Source: Salmonella enterica subsp. enterica serovar Choleraesuis (GTDB lineage: Bacteria > Pseudomonadota > Gammaproteobacteria > Enterobacterales > Enterobacteriaceae). From it: a DNA stretch of 64,000 bases. Shown one piece after another: positions 39,267-52,628 of this stretch. Made by a program: the position numbers and the translations under genes. A model generated the notes under the pieces. The model did no database searches. It was given only the letters and a program-made list of their open reading frames with translations, and was not told the DNA's origin. Location: assembly GCA_022846635.1 (NCBI GenBank), contig AP025685.1, forward strand, positions 3,100,001-3,164,000, in the 5' to 3' direction. Numbering within the stretch: the first letter of the stretch is position 1; every line of letters starts with the position of its first letter.

Positions 39267-42215
<2,949 letters not shown>

Positions 42216-42216
<1 letters not shown>

Positions 42217-42830
42217 TGGCTACCGATACTCTTAATCACGCGAACGCCCATGCGCACGATCATGGGCACCACGATGCAGGCACCAATAAGATTTTTGGTT
42301 TCTGGATCTACCTGATGAGCGACTGCATCCTGTTCGCCAGCCTGTTTGCCACCTATGTCGTCCTTTCGGGCGGCACGGCTGGTGGGCCGACCGGCAAGGA
42401 TATTTTCGAACTGCCGTTCGTTCTGGTTGAAACATTCCTGCTGTTATTAAGCTCCATCACCTACGGCATGGCGGTTATCGCCATGCATAAAGACAATGGC
42501 AGCAAAGTTATCTCCTGGCTGGCCCTGACCTTCCTGTTCGGTGCAGGGTTCGTCGCGATGGAGATTTATGAATTCCATCATCTGATTGTTGAAGGCTACG
42601 GCCCGCAGCGCAGTGGCTTCCTGTCCGGCTTCTTCGGCCTGGTAGGCACCCACGGTCTGCACGTGACCTGTGGTCTTATCTGGATGGCAGTGATGATGAT
42701 TCAGGTCTCCCGTCGTGGGCTGACCAGCACTAACCGCACCCGTCTGATGTGCCTGAGCCTGTTCTGGCACTTCCTGGACGTGGTTTGGATCTGTGTATTC
42801 TCTGTTGTTTATCTCATGGGGGCGATGTAA
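42216..42830 (+). CDS. cyoC: CyoC, subunit III of cytochrome bo3 oxidase
   Basis: A 204-residue five-helix subunit III, same size as in E. coli. The N-terminus is rich in His ([14 protein letters not shown]), followed by [25 protein letters not shown] and the family segment [17 protein letters not shown]. It stabilises the oxidase core and may affect the proton route. Its ATG overlaps the cyoB stop by one base and its stop overlaps the cyoD ATG by one base. Confidence 0.97.
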
Positions 42831-43159
42831 TGAGTCATGCAACCGATAGCAGCGGTGCAAGCCACGGCAGCGTAAAGACTTATATGACGGGTTTTATCCT
42901 GTCTATCATCCTGACGGTTATTCCATTCTGGATGGTAATGAACGGTACGGCTTCACACGGCACTCTTATTACCGTGATTGTCGCCACCGCCGTGATTCAG
43001 ATTCTGGTGCATTTAGTGTGCTTCCTGCACATGAACACCTCGTCTGAAGAGCGCTGGAACCTGGTCGCCTTTATCTTTACCGTGCTAATTATCGCCATTG
43101 TGGTAGTCGGCTCGATTTGGATTATGTGGAACCTGAACCAGAACATGATGCTGGACTAA
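42830..43159 (+). CDS. cyoD: CyoD, subunit IV of cytochrome bo3 oxidase
   Basis: A 109-residue subunit with three membrane helices ([67 protein letters not shown]), same length as E. coli. It assists Cu-B assembly and complex stability. The start at 42830 overlaps the cyoC stop. The open frame extends upstream to 42749, within cyoC, but that stretch is not conserved. Confidence 0.96.
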   Translation: MSHATDSSGASHGSVKTYMTGFILSIILTVIPFWMVMNGTASHGTLITVIVATAVIQILVHLVCFLHMNTSSEERWNLVAFIFTVLIIAIVVVGSIWIMWNLNQNMMLD

Positions 43160-43170
43160 GAGCGGCGAAA

Positions 43171-44058
43171 ATGATTAAGCAATACCTGCAAGTAACGAAA
43201 CCAGGAATTATTTTCGGGAATCTAATTTCTGTTATCGGGGGGTTCCTTCTGGCCTCAAAGGGTCAGATTGACTATCCCCTCTTCCTCTACACCCTGGCAG
43301 GTGTATCGCTTGTGGTGGCGTCGGGTTGTGTCTACAACAACGTCATTGACCGCGATATTGACCGCAAAATGGAGAGGACGAAGAACCGGGTTCTGGTACG
43401 GGGCCTGATTTCACCGAACGTAACGCTTGTGTACGCCACTGGATTGGGTATTGCTGGCTTTTTAACGCTTTGGTTTGGCGCTAACCCTCTGGCCATGTGG
43501 CTGGGGGTTATGGGCTTCGTGGTTTATGTAGGGGTTTATAGCCTCTACATGAAGCGTAAATCTGTTTACGGGACGCTTATCGGCAGCCTGTCGGGCGCTG
43601 CACCGCCGGTTATCGGTTATTGTGCAGTGACCGGTGAGTTTGATACCGGGGCGCTGATTCTGCTGGCTATTTTTAGCCTGTGGCAGATGCCCCACTCATA
43701 CGCTATCGCCATCTTCCGCTTTAAGGATTATCAGGCTGCTAATATTCCAGTATTGCCGGTAGTGAAAGGTATTTCGGTCGCCAAAAACCATATCACGCTC
43801 TATATCATCGCGTTTATGGTCGCAACCCTGATGCTTTCGCTGGGTGGTTATGCTGGCTATAAATACCTGGTCGTTGCGGCGGCGGTAAGCGTCTGGTGGT
43901 TAGGAATGGCGCTCTCGGGTTATAAAACCGAGAACGATAAAGTCTGGGCCCGTAAACTGTTTGTCTTCTCGATCGTGGCAATTACATCACTGAGCGTTAT
44001 GATGTCAGTCGATTTTATGGTGCCCGATTCGCAAAACCTGATGGCTTATGTCTGGTAA
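43171..44058 (+). CDS. cyoE: CyoE, protoheme IX farnesyltransferase (heme O synthase)
   Basis: A 295-residue UbiA-type prenyltransferase that adds a farnesyl group to heme b to make heme O for CyoB. The Asp-rich motif is [18 protein letters not shown] (N-x-x-x-D-x-x-x-D type), and the second is in [16 protein letters not shown]. About nine membrane helices. ATG 43171 lies 11 bases after cyoD, giving [17 protein letters not shown]; a longer upstream frame is not conserved. Its farnesyl donor is made by ispA, farther along the window. The operon ends here at a strong terminator. Confidence 0.97.
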   Translation: MIKQYLQVTKPGIIFGNLISVIGGFLLASKGQIDYPLFLYTLAGVSLVVASGCVYNNVIDRDIDRKMERTKNRVLVRGLISPNVTLVYATGLGIAGFLTLWFGANPLAMWLGVMGFVVYVGVYSLYMKRKSVYGTLIGSLSGAAPPVIGYCAVTGEFDTGALILLAIFSLWQMPHSYAIAIFRFKDYQAANIPVLPVVKGISVAKNHITLYIIAFMVATLMLSLGGYAGYKYLVVAAAVSVWWLGMALSGYKTENDKVWARKLFVFSIVAITSLSVMMSVDFMVPDSQNLMAYVW

Positions 44059-44076
44059 ATGACTGACCAACTGGAA

Positions 44077-44103
44077 AAAAGGGTGCTTAGGCACCCTTTT
44101 TTT
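44077..44103 (+). terminator. cyoABCDE terminator
   Basis: AAAAGGGTGC-TTAG-GCACCCTTTT then three more T: 10-bp stem, 18 bases past cyoE. Confidence 0.96.
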
Positions 44104-44210
44104 ATGCGTCAGAAAAGTTAGCCGTCTTTGTAATATTTGTTAAACAACCAGTGATTTACCCTCCGCCAGCGCACCACTACACTATGCCGGTTTTGTACAC
44201 AGAGGTAGCA

Positions 44211-45587
44211 ATGAACGATAACAGAATGACACCCACGGAGCGTCGTGCTACCTGGGGGCTGGGAACCGTTTTCTCACTGCGGATGCTCGGCATGTTCATG
44301 GTGCTGCCGGTGCTCACCACTTATGGAATGGCCCTTCAGGGAGCCAGTGAATCGCTAATTGGTCTGGCGATTGGTATCTATGGGCTGGCCCAGGCAGTAT
44401 TTCAAATTCCCTTTGGATTGCTGTCCGACCGTATTGGCCGGAAGCCGCTTATTGTCGGCGGGCTGATGGTTTTCGTATTAGGTAGCGTAGTCGCAGCGCT
44501 TAGCGACTCTATCTGGGGAATTATTCTCGGGCGCGCGCTGCAAGGCTCTGGTGCCATCGCCGCTGCCGTCATGGCCCTGCTTTCCGACTTAACACGGGAA
44601 CAGAACCGAACCAAAGCGATGGCCTTTATTGGCGTCAGCTTCGGCGTCACCTTCGCCATTGCCATGGTGCTGGGGCCTATTATTACCCACAGCCTTGGGC
44701 TGCACGCGCTGTTCTGGATGATTGCGCTGCTGGCAAGCCTTGGGATCCTGATAACGTTATGGGTGGTACCAGATAGCCGTAATCATGTACTCAACCGCGA
44801 GTCGGGCATGGTTAAAGGCTGCTTCACGCAAGTGCTGGCCAATCCTAAGCTACTGCGCCTGAATTTCGGCATCATGGCGCTGCATATTATGCTGATGTCG
44901 ACCTTCGTCGCCCTGCCCGGCGAACTGGAGCAGGCGGGGCTGCCTGCGGCTCAGCACTGGAAGGTCTATCTGGCAACGATGCTCATCTCTTTCGTTGCTA
45001 TCCTGCCATTCATTATTTACGCCGAAGCTAAACGCAAAATGAAACGCGTTTTCGTGGGTTGCGTTGGCCTGCTGGTCGTCGCTGAAATAGTGCTTTGGGG
45101 GGCCGGCCCGCATTTCTGGGAACTGGTTTTAGGCGCTCAGTTATTCTTCCTGGCATTTAATTTGATGGAAGCGCTGCTGCCTTCATTAATCAGTAAAGAG
45201 TCGCCAGCCGGTTTTAAAGGCACCGCAATGGGCATCTACTCTACCAGCCAATTTTTAGGGGTCGCTATTGGCGGCTCGCTCGGCGGATGGCTGGACGGCA
45301 GCTTCGATGCTCAAACCGTATTTCTGTTTGGCGCGCTGCTGGCCGCCGCATGGCTGATGATTAGCATCACGATGAGCGAACCACCGTATGTCAGCAGCCT
45401 GCGTATCGAGCTGTCGCCCGCTGCGCTGGCGGTATCAGATTTACGCGACCGCCTGCTGGCCCATCATGGGGTAAAAGACGCCATGATTATCACCGATGAA
45501 CACAGCGCCTACGTAAAAATCGACAGCAAAGAAACCAATCGGATAGAGGTGGAAACGCTGATTAACGAAGCGGCCGCGGCGGCCTGA
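44211..45587 (+). CDS. yajR: YajR, MFS transporter with a C-terminal regulatory domain
   Basis: A 458-residue major-facilitator transporter (E. coli 454) with twelve helices. Motif A is GLLSDRIGRKPLI and motif B is near ILGRALQGSGAIAAAVMAL. The last about 65 residues (SSLRIELSPAALAVSDLRDRL...AYVKIDSKETNRIEVETLI) form the cytoplasmic ferredoxin-like YAM domain that is peculiar to YajR. The substrate is unknown; drug efflux was suggested by family only. The ATG at 44211 has AGAGGT at 6 bases. Convergent with yajQ over a shared terminator. Confidence 0.95.
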   Translation: MNDNRMTPTERRATWGLGTVFSLRMLGMFMVLPVLTTYGMALQGASESLIGLAIGIYGLAQAVFQIPFGLLSDRIGRKPLIVGGLMVFVLGSVVAALSDSIWGIILGRALQGSGAIAAAVMALLSDLTREQNRTKAMAFIGVSFGVTFAIAMVLGPIITHSLGLHALFWMIALLASLGILITLWVVPDSRNHVLNRESGMVKGCFTQVLANPKLLRLNFGIMALHIMLMSTFVALPGELEQAGLPAAQHWKVYLATMLISFVAILPFIIYAEAKRKMKRVFVGCVGLLVVAEIVLWGAGPHFWELVLGAQLFFLAFNLMEALLPSLISKESPAGFKGTAMGIYSTSQFLGVAIGGSLGGWLDGSFDAQTVFLFGALLAAAWLMISITMSEPPYVSSLRIELSPAALAVSDLRDRLLAHHGVKDAMIITDEHSAYVKIDSKETNRIEVETLINEAAAAA

Positions 45588-45598
45588 TTTGAAAGGAC

Positions 45599-45626
45599 TT
45601 ACCCCTCCCGCAGACGAGAGGGGTAA
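45599..45626. terminator. Terminator between convergent yajR and yajQ
   Basis: TTACCCCTC / GAGGGGTAA, 9-bp perfect arms around a 10-base loop, between the two stops. The T tract is poor on both strands. Confidence 0.7.
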
Positions 45627-45629
45627 AGA

Positions 45630-46121
45630 TTAATCGCGGAAGTTATTGAACTGGAAAGGCTGGCCAAGATTGCCACCGCGCACCAGAGCCATCACGCCCT
45701 GTAAATCGTCGCGAGACTTTCCGGTAACCCGCAGCTGCTCGCCCTGAATCTGGGTTTGCACCTTCAGTTTGCTGTCTTTAATCAGCTTCACTATCTTCTT
45801 CGCCATTGGCGCTTCGATGCCCTGCTTGAGCTTCGCTTCCACGCTCCAGGTTTTACCGCTGTGCTCAAACTCTTCTGGCACATCAAGAGAGCTACCCTCA
45901 ATGTTACGCTTCAACAGCTTAGCGCGCAGAATATCCAGCAGCTGGCTTACCTGAAAATCAGACTCACTGACAACTTTGATGCTCTTATTTGTGTCATTGA
46001 GTTCAAAAGAAGCGGTAACACCGCGAAAATCAAAGCGGGTAGCCAGCTCGCGTTCGGCGTTTTCCACCGCGTTGCGGACTTCCTGCATATCAATTTCAGA
46101 AACAATATCGAAAGATGGCAT
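45630..46121 (-). CDS. yajQ: YajQ family nucleotide-binding protein
   Basis: A 163-residue cytoplasmic protein, same length as E. coli YajQ, with two ferredoxin-like repeats ([71 protein letters not shown]). Homologues bind c-di-GMP or tRNA/GTP and act as a transcription co-factor in Xanthomonas; the role in enterics is unsettled. The start at 46121 is preceded by AGGGAGAAAGAAATC. It overlaps the promoter region of panE, which is divergent. Confidence 0.95.
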   Translation of the reverse strand: MPSFDIVSEIDMQEVRNAVENAERELATRFDFRGVTASFELNDTNKSIKVVSESDFQVSQLLDILRAKLLKRNIEGSSLDVPEEFEHSGKTWSVEAKLKQGIEAPMAKKIVKLIKDSKLKVQTQIQGEQLRVTGKSRDDLQGVMALVRGGNLGQPFQFNNFRD

Positions 46122-46263
46122 GATTTCTTTCTCCCTTACAGTATGCTGCGTTGCATAATACCCGCTGAGCCGGACAAAACAACCTGTTAAGACAAGATGC
46201 CCCCACACAGCGCTATAATAGAGCCATTCATCAGGCCAATTGCCCGCTCAGGCAGGAGAAATA

Positions 46264-47178
46264 ATGAAGATAACCGTATTGGGATGCGGTGCGCTGGGCC
46301 AGCTTTGGATGGCCGCATTGCATCGTCAGGGACATCAGGTTCAGGGCTGGCTGCGCGTTCCACATCCCACCTGTGAGATTCAACTTACCGACATTGATGG
46401 CAGCTACTTTCACGTCGTTCTGCCGGCTAACGATCCTCTTCACCTGGCCGAAAGTGAACTGTTGCTGGTCACACTCAAAGCCTGGCAGGTTTCCGACGCG
46501 GTACAACCTTTAACCGGGCAGCTTCCTAAACACAGCCCGATAGTGCTGATGCATAACGGTATGGGGACTCACGAAGAGTTGGCGCGTATTAGTCAGCCGC
46601 TGCTTCAGGCAGTAACGACTCAGGCCGCCTGGCGCGAAGGGCAGAAAGTCACCCACGTCGCGAATGGCATGACACACCTTGGGCCGCTAACCGCCAACGC
46701 TCACCCGCACAGCGGGCTGGCCGCTATTCTGCATACTGCGTTGCCGGTCGTGGGTTGGCACGACAACATTAGCGCGGCCATATGGAAAAAACTGGCGGTC
46801 AACTGCGTCATCAATCCTCTGACGGCTCTGTACGACTGCCCTAACGGTGAGCTGGCTAACCGGGAAGACGAAGTTAAAGAGCTATGCCGCGAAGTTGCGG
46901 CAGTTATGATCCGCGAGGGGCTCCACTCCACCAGCGAAGATCTAACCGACTACGTCTTTCAGGTTATCGAGGCTACTGCAGCCAATATATCTTCGATGTT
47001 GCAGGACGTTCGCGCCGAACGTCACACTGAAATTGACTATATCACCGGTTATCTGTGTCGCCGCGCACGCGCCCACGGCATCGCCACACCGGCGAACAAC
47101 CGCCTCTATGAATCCATGAAAAGAAAGGAGAGTCACTATGAGCGCCACAGCGCTTCTCTGCCTGGCGCCTGGCAGTGA
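46264..47178 (+). CDS. panE: PanE, 2-dehydropantoate 2-reductase
   Basis: A 304-residue NADPH-dependent ketopantoate reductase (E. coli 303) of the pantothenate/CoA pathway. The Rossmann loop is [11 protein letters not shown] (residues 5-15). The catalytic Lys lies in the block [17 protein letters not shown], and the catalytic Glu in [30 protein letters not shown] 46264 has AGGAGAAAT immediately upstream. The C-terminus overlaps yajL by 41 bases, in a different frame, an overlap also present in E. coli. Confidence 0.96.
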   Translation: MKITVLGCGALGQLWMAALHRQGHQVQGWLRVPHPTCEIQLTDIDGSYFHVVLPANDPLHLAESELLLVTLKAWQVSDAVQPLTGQLPKHSPIVLMHNGMGTHEELARISQPLLQAVTTQAAWREGQKVTHVANGMTHLGPLTANAHPHSGLAAILHTALPVVGWHDNISAAIWKKLAVNCVINPLTALYDCPNGELANREDEVKELCREVAAVMIREGLHSTSEDLTDYVFQVIEATAANISSMLQDVRAERHTEIDYITGYLCRRARAHGIATPANNRLYESMKRKESHYERHSASLPGAWQ

Positions 47179-47734
47179 AGAAACCGAAGCCGTCACCACT
47201 ATCGATGTTCTGGTGCGCGGCGGTATTGCCGTTACGGTTGCCAGCGTCGCCAGCGACGGGCAACTCACCATTACCTGCTCGCGCGGAGTACGCCTGGTGG
47301 CCGACGCGCCGTTGGTAGAGGTTGCCGATGGCGAGTTCGATGCACTGATTCTACCCGGTGGTCTGAAGGGCGCGCAGCAAATGCGCGATAACCCGCTACT
47401 GGTAGAAACCGCTCGTCAGTTCCATCTTTCCGGTCGCATCGTAGCCGCCATCTGCGCGGCACCGGGAACAATCCTGATCCCTCATGACCTGTTTCCGCTG
47501 GGAAATATGACGGGCTTCCCCGGCCTGAAAGACACCATCCCTGAAGAAAAATGGCAGGAAAAACGCGTGGTGTGGGATCCCAGAGTTAATCTGCTGACCA
47601 GCCAGGGGCCGGGAACCTCCATGGACTTTGCCCTCAAGCTGGTCGATTTGCTGGCCGGTAGAGAGAAAGCCCGCGAAGTCGCCAGCGAACTGGTTTTAGC
47701 ATCCGGGATTTATAACTATCAGGAGTTCTCCTGA
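47138..47734 (+). CDS. yajL: YajL, DJ-1/PfpI-family protein deglycase/chaperone
   Basis: A 198-residue DJ-1 superfamily protein (E. coli 196) and the closest enteric relative of human DJ-1. The reactive cysteine is in [11 protein letters not shown] (nucleophile elbow) and the conserved Glu in [13 protein letters not shown]. YajL protects proteins during oxidative stress; a deglycase activity on methylglyoxal adducts has been reported and is debated. The start ATG lies inside panE, preceded by GAAAGGAGAG, a strong ribosome binding site. A terminator follows directly. Confidence 0.96.
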   Translation: MSATALLCLAPGSEETEAVTTIDVLVRGGIAVTVASVASDGQLTITCSRGVRLVADAPLVEVADGEFDALILPGGLKGAQQMRDNPLLVETARQFHLSGRIVAAICAAPGTILIPHDLFPLGNMTGFPGLKDTIPEEKWQEKRVVWDPRVNLLTSQGPGTSMDFALKLVDLLAGREKAREVASELVLASGIYNYQEFS

Positions 47735-47741
47735 AGCGTAA

Positions 47742-47768
47742 AAAAAGGAGCCTGATGGCTCCTTTTTA
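47742..47768 (+). terminator. yajL terminator
   Basis: AAAAAGGAGCC-TGAT-GGCTCCTTTTT: 11-bp stem with a T run, 8 bases past yajL. Confidence 0.96.
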
Positions 47769-47831
47769 TTTCCGCGTTAAAACCACCTTAACGACCGGTG
47801 GTTAACTCCGGCGATGCCGGCGGCACCTGAA

Positions 47832-49280
47832 TTAAGGACGGTAAACTTTCACGTTATTAAAGCCCTGGTCGCGCAGATACAGCGCCTGCAAACGGCTCAT
47901 TACGCCACGTTCACACCACAGCAGATAGGTTTTGCTCTGGTCAAGGTCGCCAAACTTGGTGCTGAGTTTGTAGAACGGCAGGGTGGCTATCTCCACGCCT
48001 TCCAGTTTCAGCGGCTTGTCATCCTGCTCATCAACCGAGCGAATATCCAGCACCACGTCACCTGGGTTAAAACCGTTTACAGTCTCAACTTCTACCACGC
48101 TTTCGCTGGTCTGTTCGGCGATTTCGCGAATATCCAGGTTGGAAGCTTCGGCTACCACCCGGTCAAGGATTGAGAAGTCAAAGTTAGCTTCTTCCGCCTC
48201 AATTTTCGCTTTCACCGCTTTCACGGTTGGGCTTTTCGATATAACGCCGCAGTATTCCGGCATAGTGCGGGCAAAATCTTCAGTGCCGATTTCGCGAGCC
48301 AGATTAATGATGTGCTCTTTGTCATAAGAGATGAGCGGACGCAGCACCAGAGTATCGGAGACGTTGTCGATAAGACGCAGGTTGGTTAGCGTCTGACTGG
48401 ATACCTGACCCAGCGCTTCACCGGTGACGATAGCCTGCACGCCATAGCGCTCTGCAACCTGAGAAGCCGCACGCACCATCATACGTTTCAGCACCACACC
48501 CATCTGGCCGTCATCGACTTTCTCGAGGATTTCTCCCACTACCGGCTCAAAGTTAATGGCGACAAAACGCACCCGATGCGAGCTACCAAAGCGGTTCCAC
48601 AGATAGTGGGCCACCTGGCGCACGCCAATCTCGTGAGCCGCACCGCCTAAGTTAAAGAAGCAGTAATGCACCCGGCAACCGCGACGCATCAGCATATAGC
48701 TGGAGACGCCTGAATCGAACCCGCCGGAAATAAGCGACATCACATCTTCCTGAGTACCAATCGGGAAGCCGCCGATACCTTCGTAACGGCCATTGACCAG
48801 CAACAGACGATCGTCTTCAATCTCCAGATTCACCGTCACATCAGGATGTGAGAGCTTCACTTTTGCCGATTCGATATTCTGATTAAGACCGCCGCCCACA
48901 TAGCGCTCAACCTCAATAGAGCTGAACTCATGCTTGCCGCGACGCTTAACGCGCACGCAGAAGGTTTTCCCTTCCAGACGTTCGCGATACATCACCAACG
49001 CCTGCTCGAAAATGTCGTGCATCGAGGTAAATGGCGCGTCTTCCACTTCAAGAATGTGGTGAATGCCAGGGATACGGGTCAGGGCATCGCGAATTGCTTC
49101 GCGCTGGTTTTCATCTTTAGCCCGCACCACAATATGATCCCAGTGGCGGGTAACGGCGAGATCTTCGGAGTAATGTTTGAGCACATTACGGATATTCCCG
49201 GTCAGCATTTTTATAAAGCGCAAACGCACAGATTGGCTTTTAATTGTGATTTCCGGAAATAATTTAATGATAAACTTCAT
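47832..49280 (-). CDS. thiI: ThiI, tRNA 4-thiouridine synthase and thiazole sulfurtransferase
   Basis: A 482-residue enzyme, same length as E. coli. An N-terminal ferredoxin-like/THUMP domain (about 1-170) binds tRNA; the PP-loop [13 protein letters not shown] binds ATP; and a C-terminal rhodanese domain carries the persulfide Cys456 in [10 protein letters not shown]. The partner Cys344 is in [11 protein letters not shown]. It takes sulfur from IscS to make s4U8 in tRNA and helps ThiS thiocarboxylation for thiamine synthesis. The window also has thiL and dxs, which feed the same vitamin. Divergent from xseB. Confidence 0.97.
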   Translation of the reverse strand: MKFIIKLFPEITIKSQSVRLRFIKMLTGNIRNVLKHYSEDLAVTRHWDHIVVRAKDENQREAIRDALTRIPGIHHILEVEDAPFTSMHDIFEQALVMYRERLEGKTFCVRVKRRGKHEFSSIEVERYVGGGLNQNIESAKVKLSHPDVTVNLEIEDDRLLLVNGRYEGIGGFPIGTQEDVMSLISGGFDSGVSSYMLMRRGCRVHYCFFNLGGAAHEIGVRQVAHYLWNRFGSSHRVRFVAINFEPVVGEILEKVDDGQMGVVLKRMMVRAASQVAERYGVQAIVTGEALGQVSSQTLTNLRLIDNVSDTLVLRPLISYDKEHIINLAREIGTEDFARTMPEYCGVISKSPTVKAVKAKIEAEEANFDFSILDRVVAEASNLDIREIAEQTSESVVEVETVNGFNPGDVVLDIRSVDEQDDKPLKLEGVEIATLPFYKLSTKFGDLDQSKTYLLWCERGVMSRLQALYLRDQGFNNVKVYRP

Positions 49281-49547
49281 GGCGACTAATTATTCGTTGG
49301 TCAGCCATGATCGAAAGACGCTGGCTGAAGAAAGTTGTTTAGCAAGGCGGCGCACTTGCTTCCGAGGCGCGCAAGTATATACCTAAACGCCGTGAAGTTG
49401 CAGTGTGCCGGAAAATTAACCGTAAACGAGGTTTCTACCCCGTCGGATGCGGGCAACTCCCTTCTCAGAATACTATGCATCGCTGGCCTTTCTGTTACCA
49501 TGACGGCTTGCCTGCAACCTTCTAACCGACAACGTCAGACATAAACT

Positions 49548-49787
49548 ATGCCGAAGAAAAAAGAGACGGCCAGCTTTGAGACGGCCCTGCAAGAACTGGA
49601 GCAGATAGTTAATCGACTAGAGAGTGGCGATCTACCTTTGGAAGATGCGCTCAATGAATTCGAACGCGGGATCCAACTGGCGCGCCAGGGCCAGACTCAG
49701 CTGCAAAAAGCCGAGCAGCGCGTGCAAATCCTGCTTAATGAAAGTGACACAGCCCCTCTGACGCCCTTCGCCCCGGACAACGAGTAA
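49548..49787 (+). CDS. xseB: XseB, exonuclease VII small subunit
   Basis: A 79-residue helical subunit (E. coli 80). The conserved core is [33 protein letters not shown]. With XseA it makes exonuclease VII, which degrades single-stranded DNA from both ends. First gene of xseB-ispA-dxs; the stop shares a base with the ispA start. No strong ribosome binding site precedes the ATG (only GTCAGA). The 267-base gap to thiI contains a promoter region but no other supported gene. Confidence 0.96.
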   Translation: MPKKKETASFETALQELEQIVNRLESGDLPLEDALNEFERGIQLARQGQTQLQKAEQRVQILLNESDTAPLTPFAPDNE

Positions 49788-50686
49788 TGGATTTCAAGCA
49801 ACAACTGCAACAACACACGGAACAGGCCAACGCTGCGCTGGAAAGTTATCTGACCGCCCTGCCCTTTGGCGATGGCGAGTTGGCAGCGGCTATGCGCTAT
49901 GCCGCGCTTACCGGCGGCAAACGGCTGCGTCCTTTTCTGGTCTATGCCACCGGCGAGCTGTTTGGTATCACCCGGGAAGTGCTGGATGCGCCTGCCGCTG
50001 CGGTAGAGTGTATTCACGCCTACTCGCTGGTACATGACGACCTTCCGGCCATGGACGACGACGATCTGCGCCGCGGGCTGCCGACCTGTCATATAAAGTT
50101 TGGCGAAGCTCACGCAATTCTGGCCGGCGACGCCCTGCAAACTCTGGCGTTCTCTATACTGACGGAAAGCGCGATGCCGGGCGTTGATGCCGAAAGCCGT
50201 CTGGCGATGATTCGCGAACTGGCTAACGCCAGCGGTATCGCCGGAATGTGCGGCGGTCAGGCATTAGATTTGGAAGCAGAAGGCAAGCATGCCGATCTCA
50301 ATAATCTGGAGCGCATTCATCGCCATAAAACCGGAGCACTAATTCGCTCCGCGGTGCGCCTGGGCGCACTTTGTGCCGGTGATGCAGGCCGCAAATCATT
50401 AAATGCACTTGATTGCTACGCCGAAAATATCGGCCTGGCGTTTCAGGTGCAGGACGATATTCTCGACGTGGTTGGCGACACATCCACTCTGGGTAAACGC
50501 CAGGGTGCCGATGCTCAGTTGGGTAAAAGCACCTATCCAGCGCTGTTAGGCCTTGAGGCGGCGAAAGCAAAAGCCCAGGCATTATGCCAGGAAGCGCTCG
50601 ATGCTCTGCGCCCTTTACAGGAAGCAGGCTACGATACCTCTGCGCTCCGCGCCCTCGCGCGATATATCATCCAACGAGATAACTAA
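49787..50686 (+). CDS. ispA: IspA, farnesyl diphosphate synthase
   Basis: A 299-residue trans-prenyltransferase, same length as E. coli. It joins DMAPP and two IPP to give farnesyl diphosphate, the precursor of undecaprenyl phosphate, quinones and heme O. The first Asp-rich motif is in [16 protein letters not shown], the second in [20 protein letters not shown] and the KTGALI substrate segment are present. Its ATG overlaps the xseB stop by one base, and dxs begins 19 bases after its stop. Confidence 0.98.
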   Translation: MDFKQQLQQHTEQANAALESYLTALPFGDGELAAAMRYAALTGGKRLRPFLVYATGELFGITREVLDAPAAAVECIHAYSLVHDDLPAMDDDDLRRGLPTCHIKFGEAHAILAGDALQTLAFSILTESAMPGVDAESRLAMIRELANASGIAGMCGGQALDLEAEGKHADLNNLERIHRHKTGALIRSAVRLGALCAGDAGRKSLNALDCYAENIGLAFQVQDDILDVVGDTSTLGKRQGADAQLGKSTYPALLGLEAAKAKAQALCQEALDALRPLQEAGYDTSALRALARYIIQRDN

Positions 50687-50705
50687 ACCTAATAATGAGC
50701 TTGTC

Positions 50706-52568
50706 ATGAGTTTTGATATTGCCAAATACCCGACCCTGGCGTTAGTAGACTCGAGCCAGGAGCTACATTCGCTGCCAAAAGAGAGCCTGCCGCGCCTGTG
50801 CGATGAGCTACGCCGCTATCTGCTGGACAGTGTTAGCCGTTCCAGCGGGCACTTTGCCTCGGGGCTTGGCACCGTGGAGCTGACCGTTGCCCTGCATTAT
50901 GTTTATAACACGCCGTTCGACCAACTTATCTGGGATGTAGGTCATCAGGCTTATCCGCATAAGATACTCACCGGACGCCGTGACCGCATCGGCACTATTC
51001 GTCAGAAAGGCGGGCTGCACCCATTCCCATGGCGCGGTGAAAGCGAGTATGACGTGCTAAGCGTCGGCCACTCCTCAACCTCCATCAGCGCAGGTATCGG
51101 CATTGCCGTCGCCGCGCAAAAAGAGGATAAAGACCGGCGCACCGTCTGCGTTATTGGCGATGGCGCAATCACCGCGGGCATGGCATTTGAAGCGATGAAC
51201 CACGCGGGCGATATCAAGCCTGACATGTTGGTGGTGCTCAATGACAACGAAATGTCTATTTCGGAAAATGTCGGCGCACTCAATAACCATCTGGCCCAGC
51301 TGCTCTCCGGCAAGCTCTACTCCACGCTGCGCGAAGGCGGCAAGAAAGTGCTTTCCGGCGTGCCGCCAATTAAAGAGCTTATCAAACGTACCGAAGAACA
51401 TATCAAAGGTATGGTGGTGCCGGGTACGCTGTTTGAAGAGCTGGGTTTCAACTACATCGGCCCGGTTGATGGCCACGATGTGCTGGGGCTGGTGAGCACC
51501 CTGAAGAACATGCGCGACCTTAAAGGCCCGCAGTTCCTGCACATTATGACCAAGAAAGGCCGCGGCTATGAGCCAGCGGAAAAAGACCCGATAACCTTCC
51601 ATGCGGTGCCAAAATTCGACCCGCAAAGCGGCCAGCTGCCAAAAAGCAGCGGCGGCCAGCCGAGCTATTCGAAGATCTTCGGCGACTGGCTGTGCGAGAC
51701 GGCAGCGCAGGATGACAAGCTAATGGCTATCACTCCGGCAATGCGCGAAGGCTCGGGAATGGTGGAGTTCTCTCGCCAGTTCCCTGACCGCTACTTCGAT
51801 GTGGCTATCGCTGAGCAGCACGCGGTGACCTTTGCCGCAGGGCTCGCTATCGGTGGCATGAAACCAGTGGTGGCTATCTACTCCACGTTCCTGCAACGCG
51901 CCTACGACCAGGTCATTCACGACGTTGCCATTCAGAAGCTGCCTGTCATGTTTGCCATCGATCGGGCGGGTGTTGTCGGTGCCGACGGTCAGACCCATCA
52001 GGGCGCGTTTGACCTCTCCTTCCTGCGCTGCATCCCGGATATGGTCATTATGACCCCGAGCGATGAAAATGAATGCCGACTGATGCTGCACACTGGCTAT
52101 CACTACCAGGATGGCCCAAGCGCCGTGCGTTATCCACGCGGCAATGCTCGCGGCGTGCAGCTTGATCCATTGGTTTCACTGCCGATCGGTAAAGGCGTGG
52201 TGAAACGTCAGGGACAAAAGCTGGCGATTCTCAACTTCGGCACCCTGTTGCCAGAAGCCGAGAAAGTGGCCGCAGAGCTGGATGCCACGTTGGTGGATAT
52301 GCGCTTTGTTAAGCCGCTGGATAATGCTCTTATCTGCGAGCTGGCCGCCAGCCACGATGAGCTGGTCACGCTTGAAGAGAACGCCATTATGGGTGGTGCT
52401 GGCAGCGGCGTTAACGAACTGCTGATGGCACGTCGCATTATGCGCCCGGTACTCAACCTCGGCCTGCCGGATAACTTTATTCCGCAAGGCACTCAGGAAG
52501 AGATCCGCGCCGATCTGCAACTGGACGCCGCAGGCATCCTTTCCCGTATCCAGGCCTGGCGCAACTAA
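50706..52568 (+). CDS. dxs: Dxs, 1-deoxy-D-xylulose-5-phosphate synthase
   Basis: A 620-residue thiamine-diphosphate enzyme, same length as E. coli. It condenses pyruvate and glyceraldehyde-3-phosphate to DXP, the entry step of the MEP isoprenoid pathway and also a precursor of thiamine and PLP. ThDP/Mg motif [18 protein letters not shown]...VVLNDNEMS; catalytic His in [10 protein letters not shown] (His49); catalytic Glu in [15 protein letters not shown] (Glu370). The start ATG 50706 follows a weak GAG ribosome binding site, suggesting coupling to ispA. Confidence 0.98.
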   Translation: MSFDIAKYPTLALVDSSQELHSLPKESLPRLCDELRRYLLDSVSRSSGHFASGLGTVELTVALHYVYNTPFDQLIWDVGHQAYPHKILTGRRDRIGTIRQKGGLHPFPWRGESEYDVLSVGHSSTSISAGIGIAVAAQKEDKDRRTVCVIGDGAITAGMAFEAMNHAGDIKPDMLVVLNDNEMSISENVGALNNHLAQLLSGKLYSTLREGGKKVLSGVPPIKELIKRTEEHIKGMVVPGTLFEELGFNYIGPVDGHDVLGLVSTLKNMRDLKGPQFLHIMTKKGRGYEPAEKDPITFHAVPKFDPQSGQLPKSSGGQPSYSKIFGDWLCETAAQDDKLMAITPAMREGSGMVEFSRQFPDRYFDVAIAEQHAVTFAAGLAIGGMKPVVAIYSTFLQRAYDQVIHDVAIQKLPVMFAIDRAGVVGADGQTHQGAFDLSFLRCIPDMVIMTPSDENECRLMLHTGYHYQDGPSAVRYPRGNARGVQLDPLVSLPIGKGVVKRQGQKLAILNFGTLLPEAEKVAAELDATLVDMRFVKPLDNALICELAASHDELVTLEENAIMGGAGSGVNELLMARRIMRPVLNLGLPDNFIPQGTQEEIRADLQLDAAGILSRIQAWRN

Positions 52569-52581
52569 GCCCTCTTGCGCT

Positions 52582-52620
52582 CCTGCTATGCTTAGGAAAC
52601 TCATCATAAGCATTAGCAGG
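52582..52620 (+). promoter_or_regulatory. Hairpin covering the yajO ribosome binding site
   Basis: CCTGCTATGCTTA (52582-52594) pairs with TAAGCATTAGCAGG (52607-52620) over 13 bases with one bulged T and a 12-base loop. The right arm includes the AGG of AGGAGC, the ribosome binding site of yajO. There is no T run. Confidence 0.6.
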
Positions 52621-52628
52621 AGCGAAAG

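Noticed and set aside
49335..49544. 69-codon frame ending just before xseB with a hydrophobic, lipobox-like end (IAGLSVTMTAC)
   Set aside because: The hydrophobic stretch is in the middle of the frame instead of at the start, there is no ribosome binding site, and the region is expected to hold the xseB promoter.
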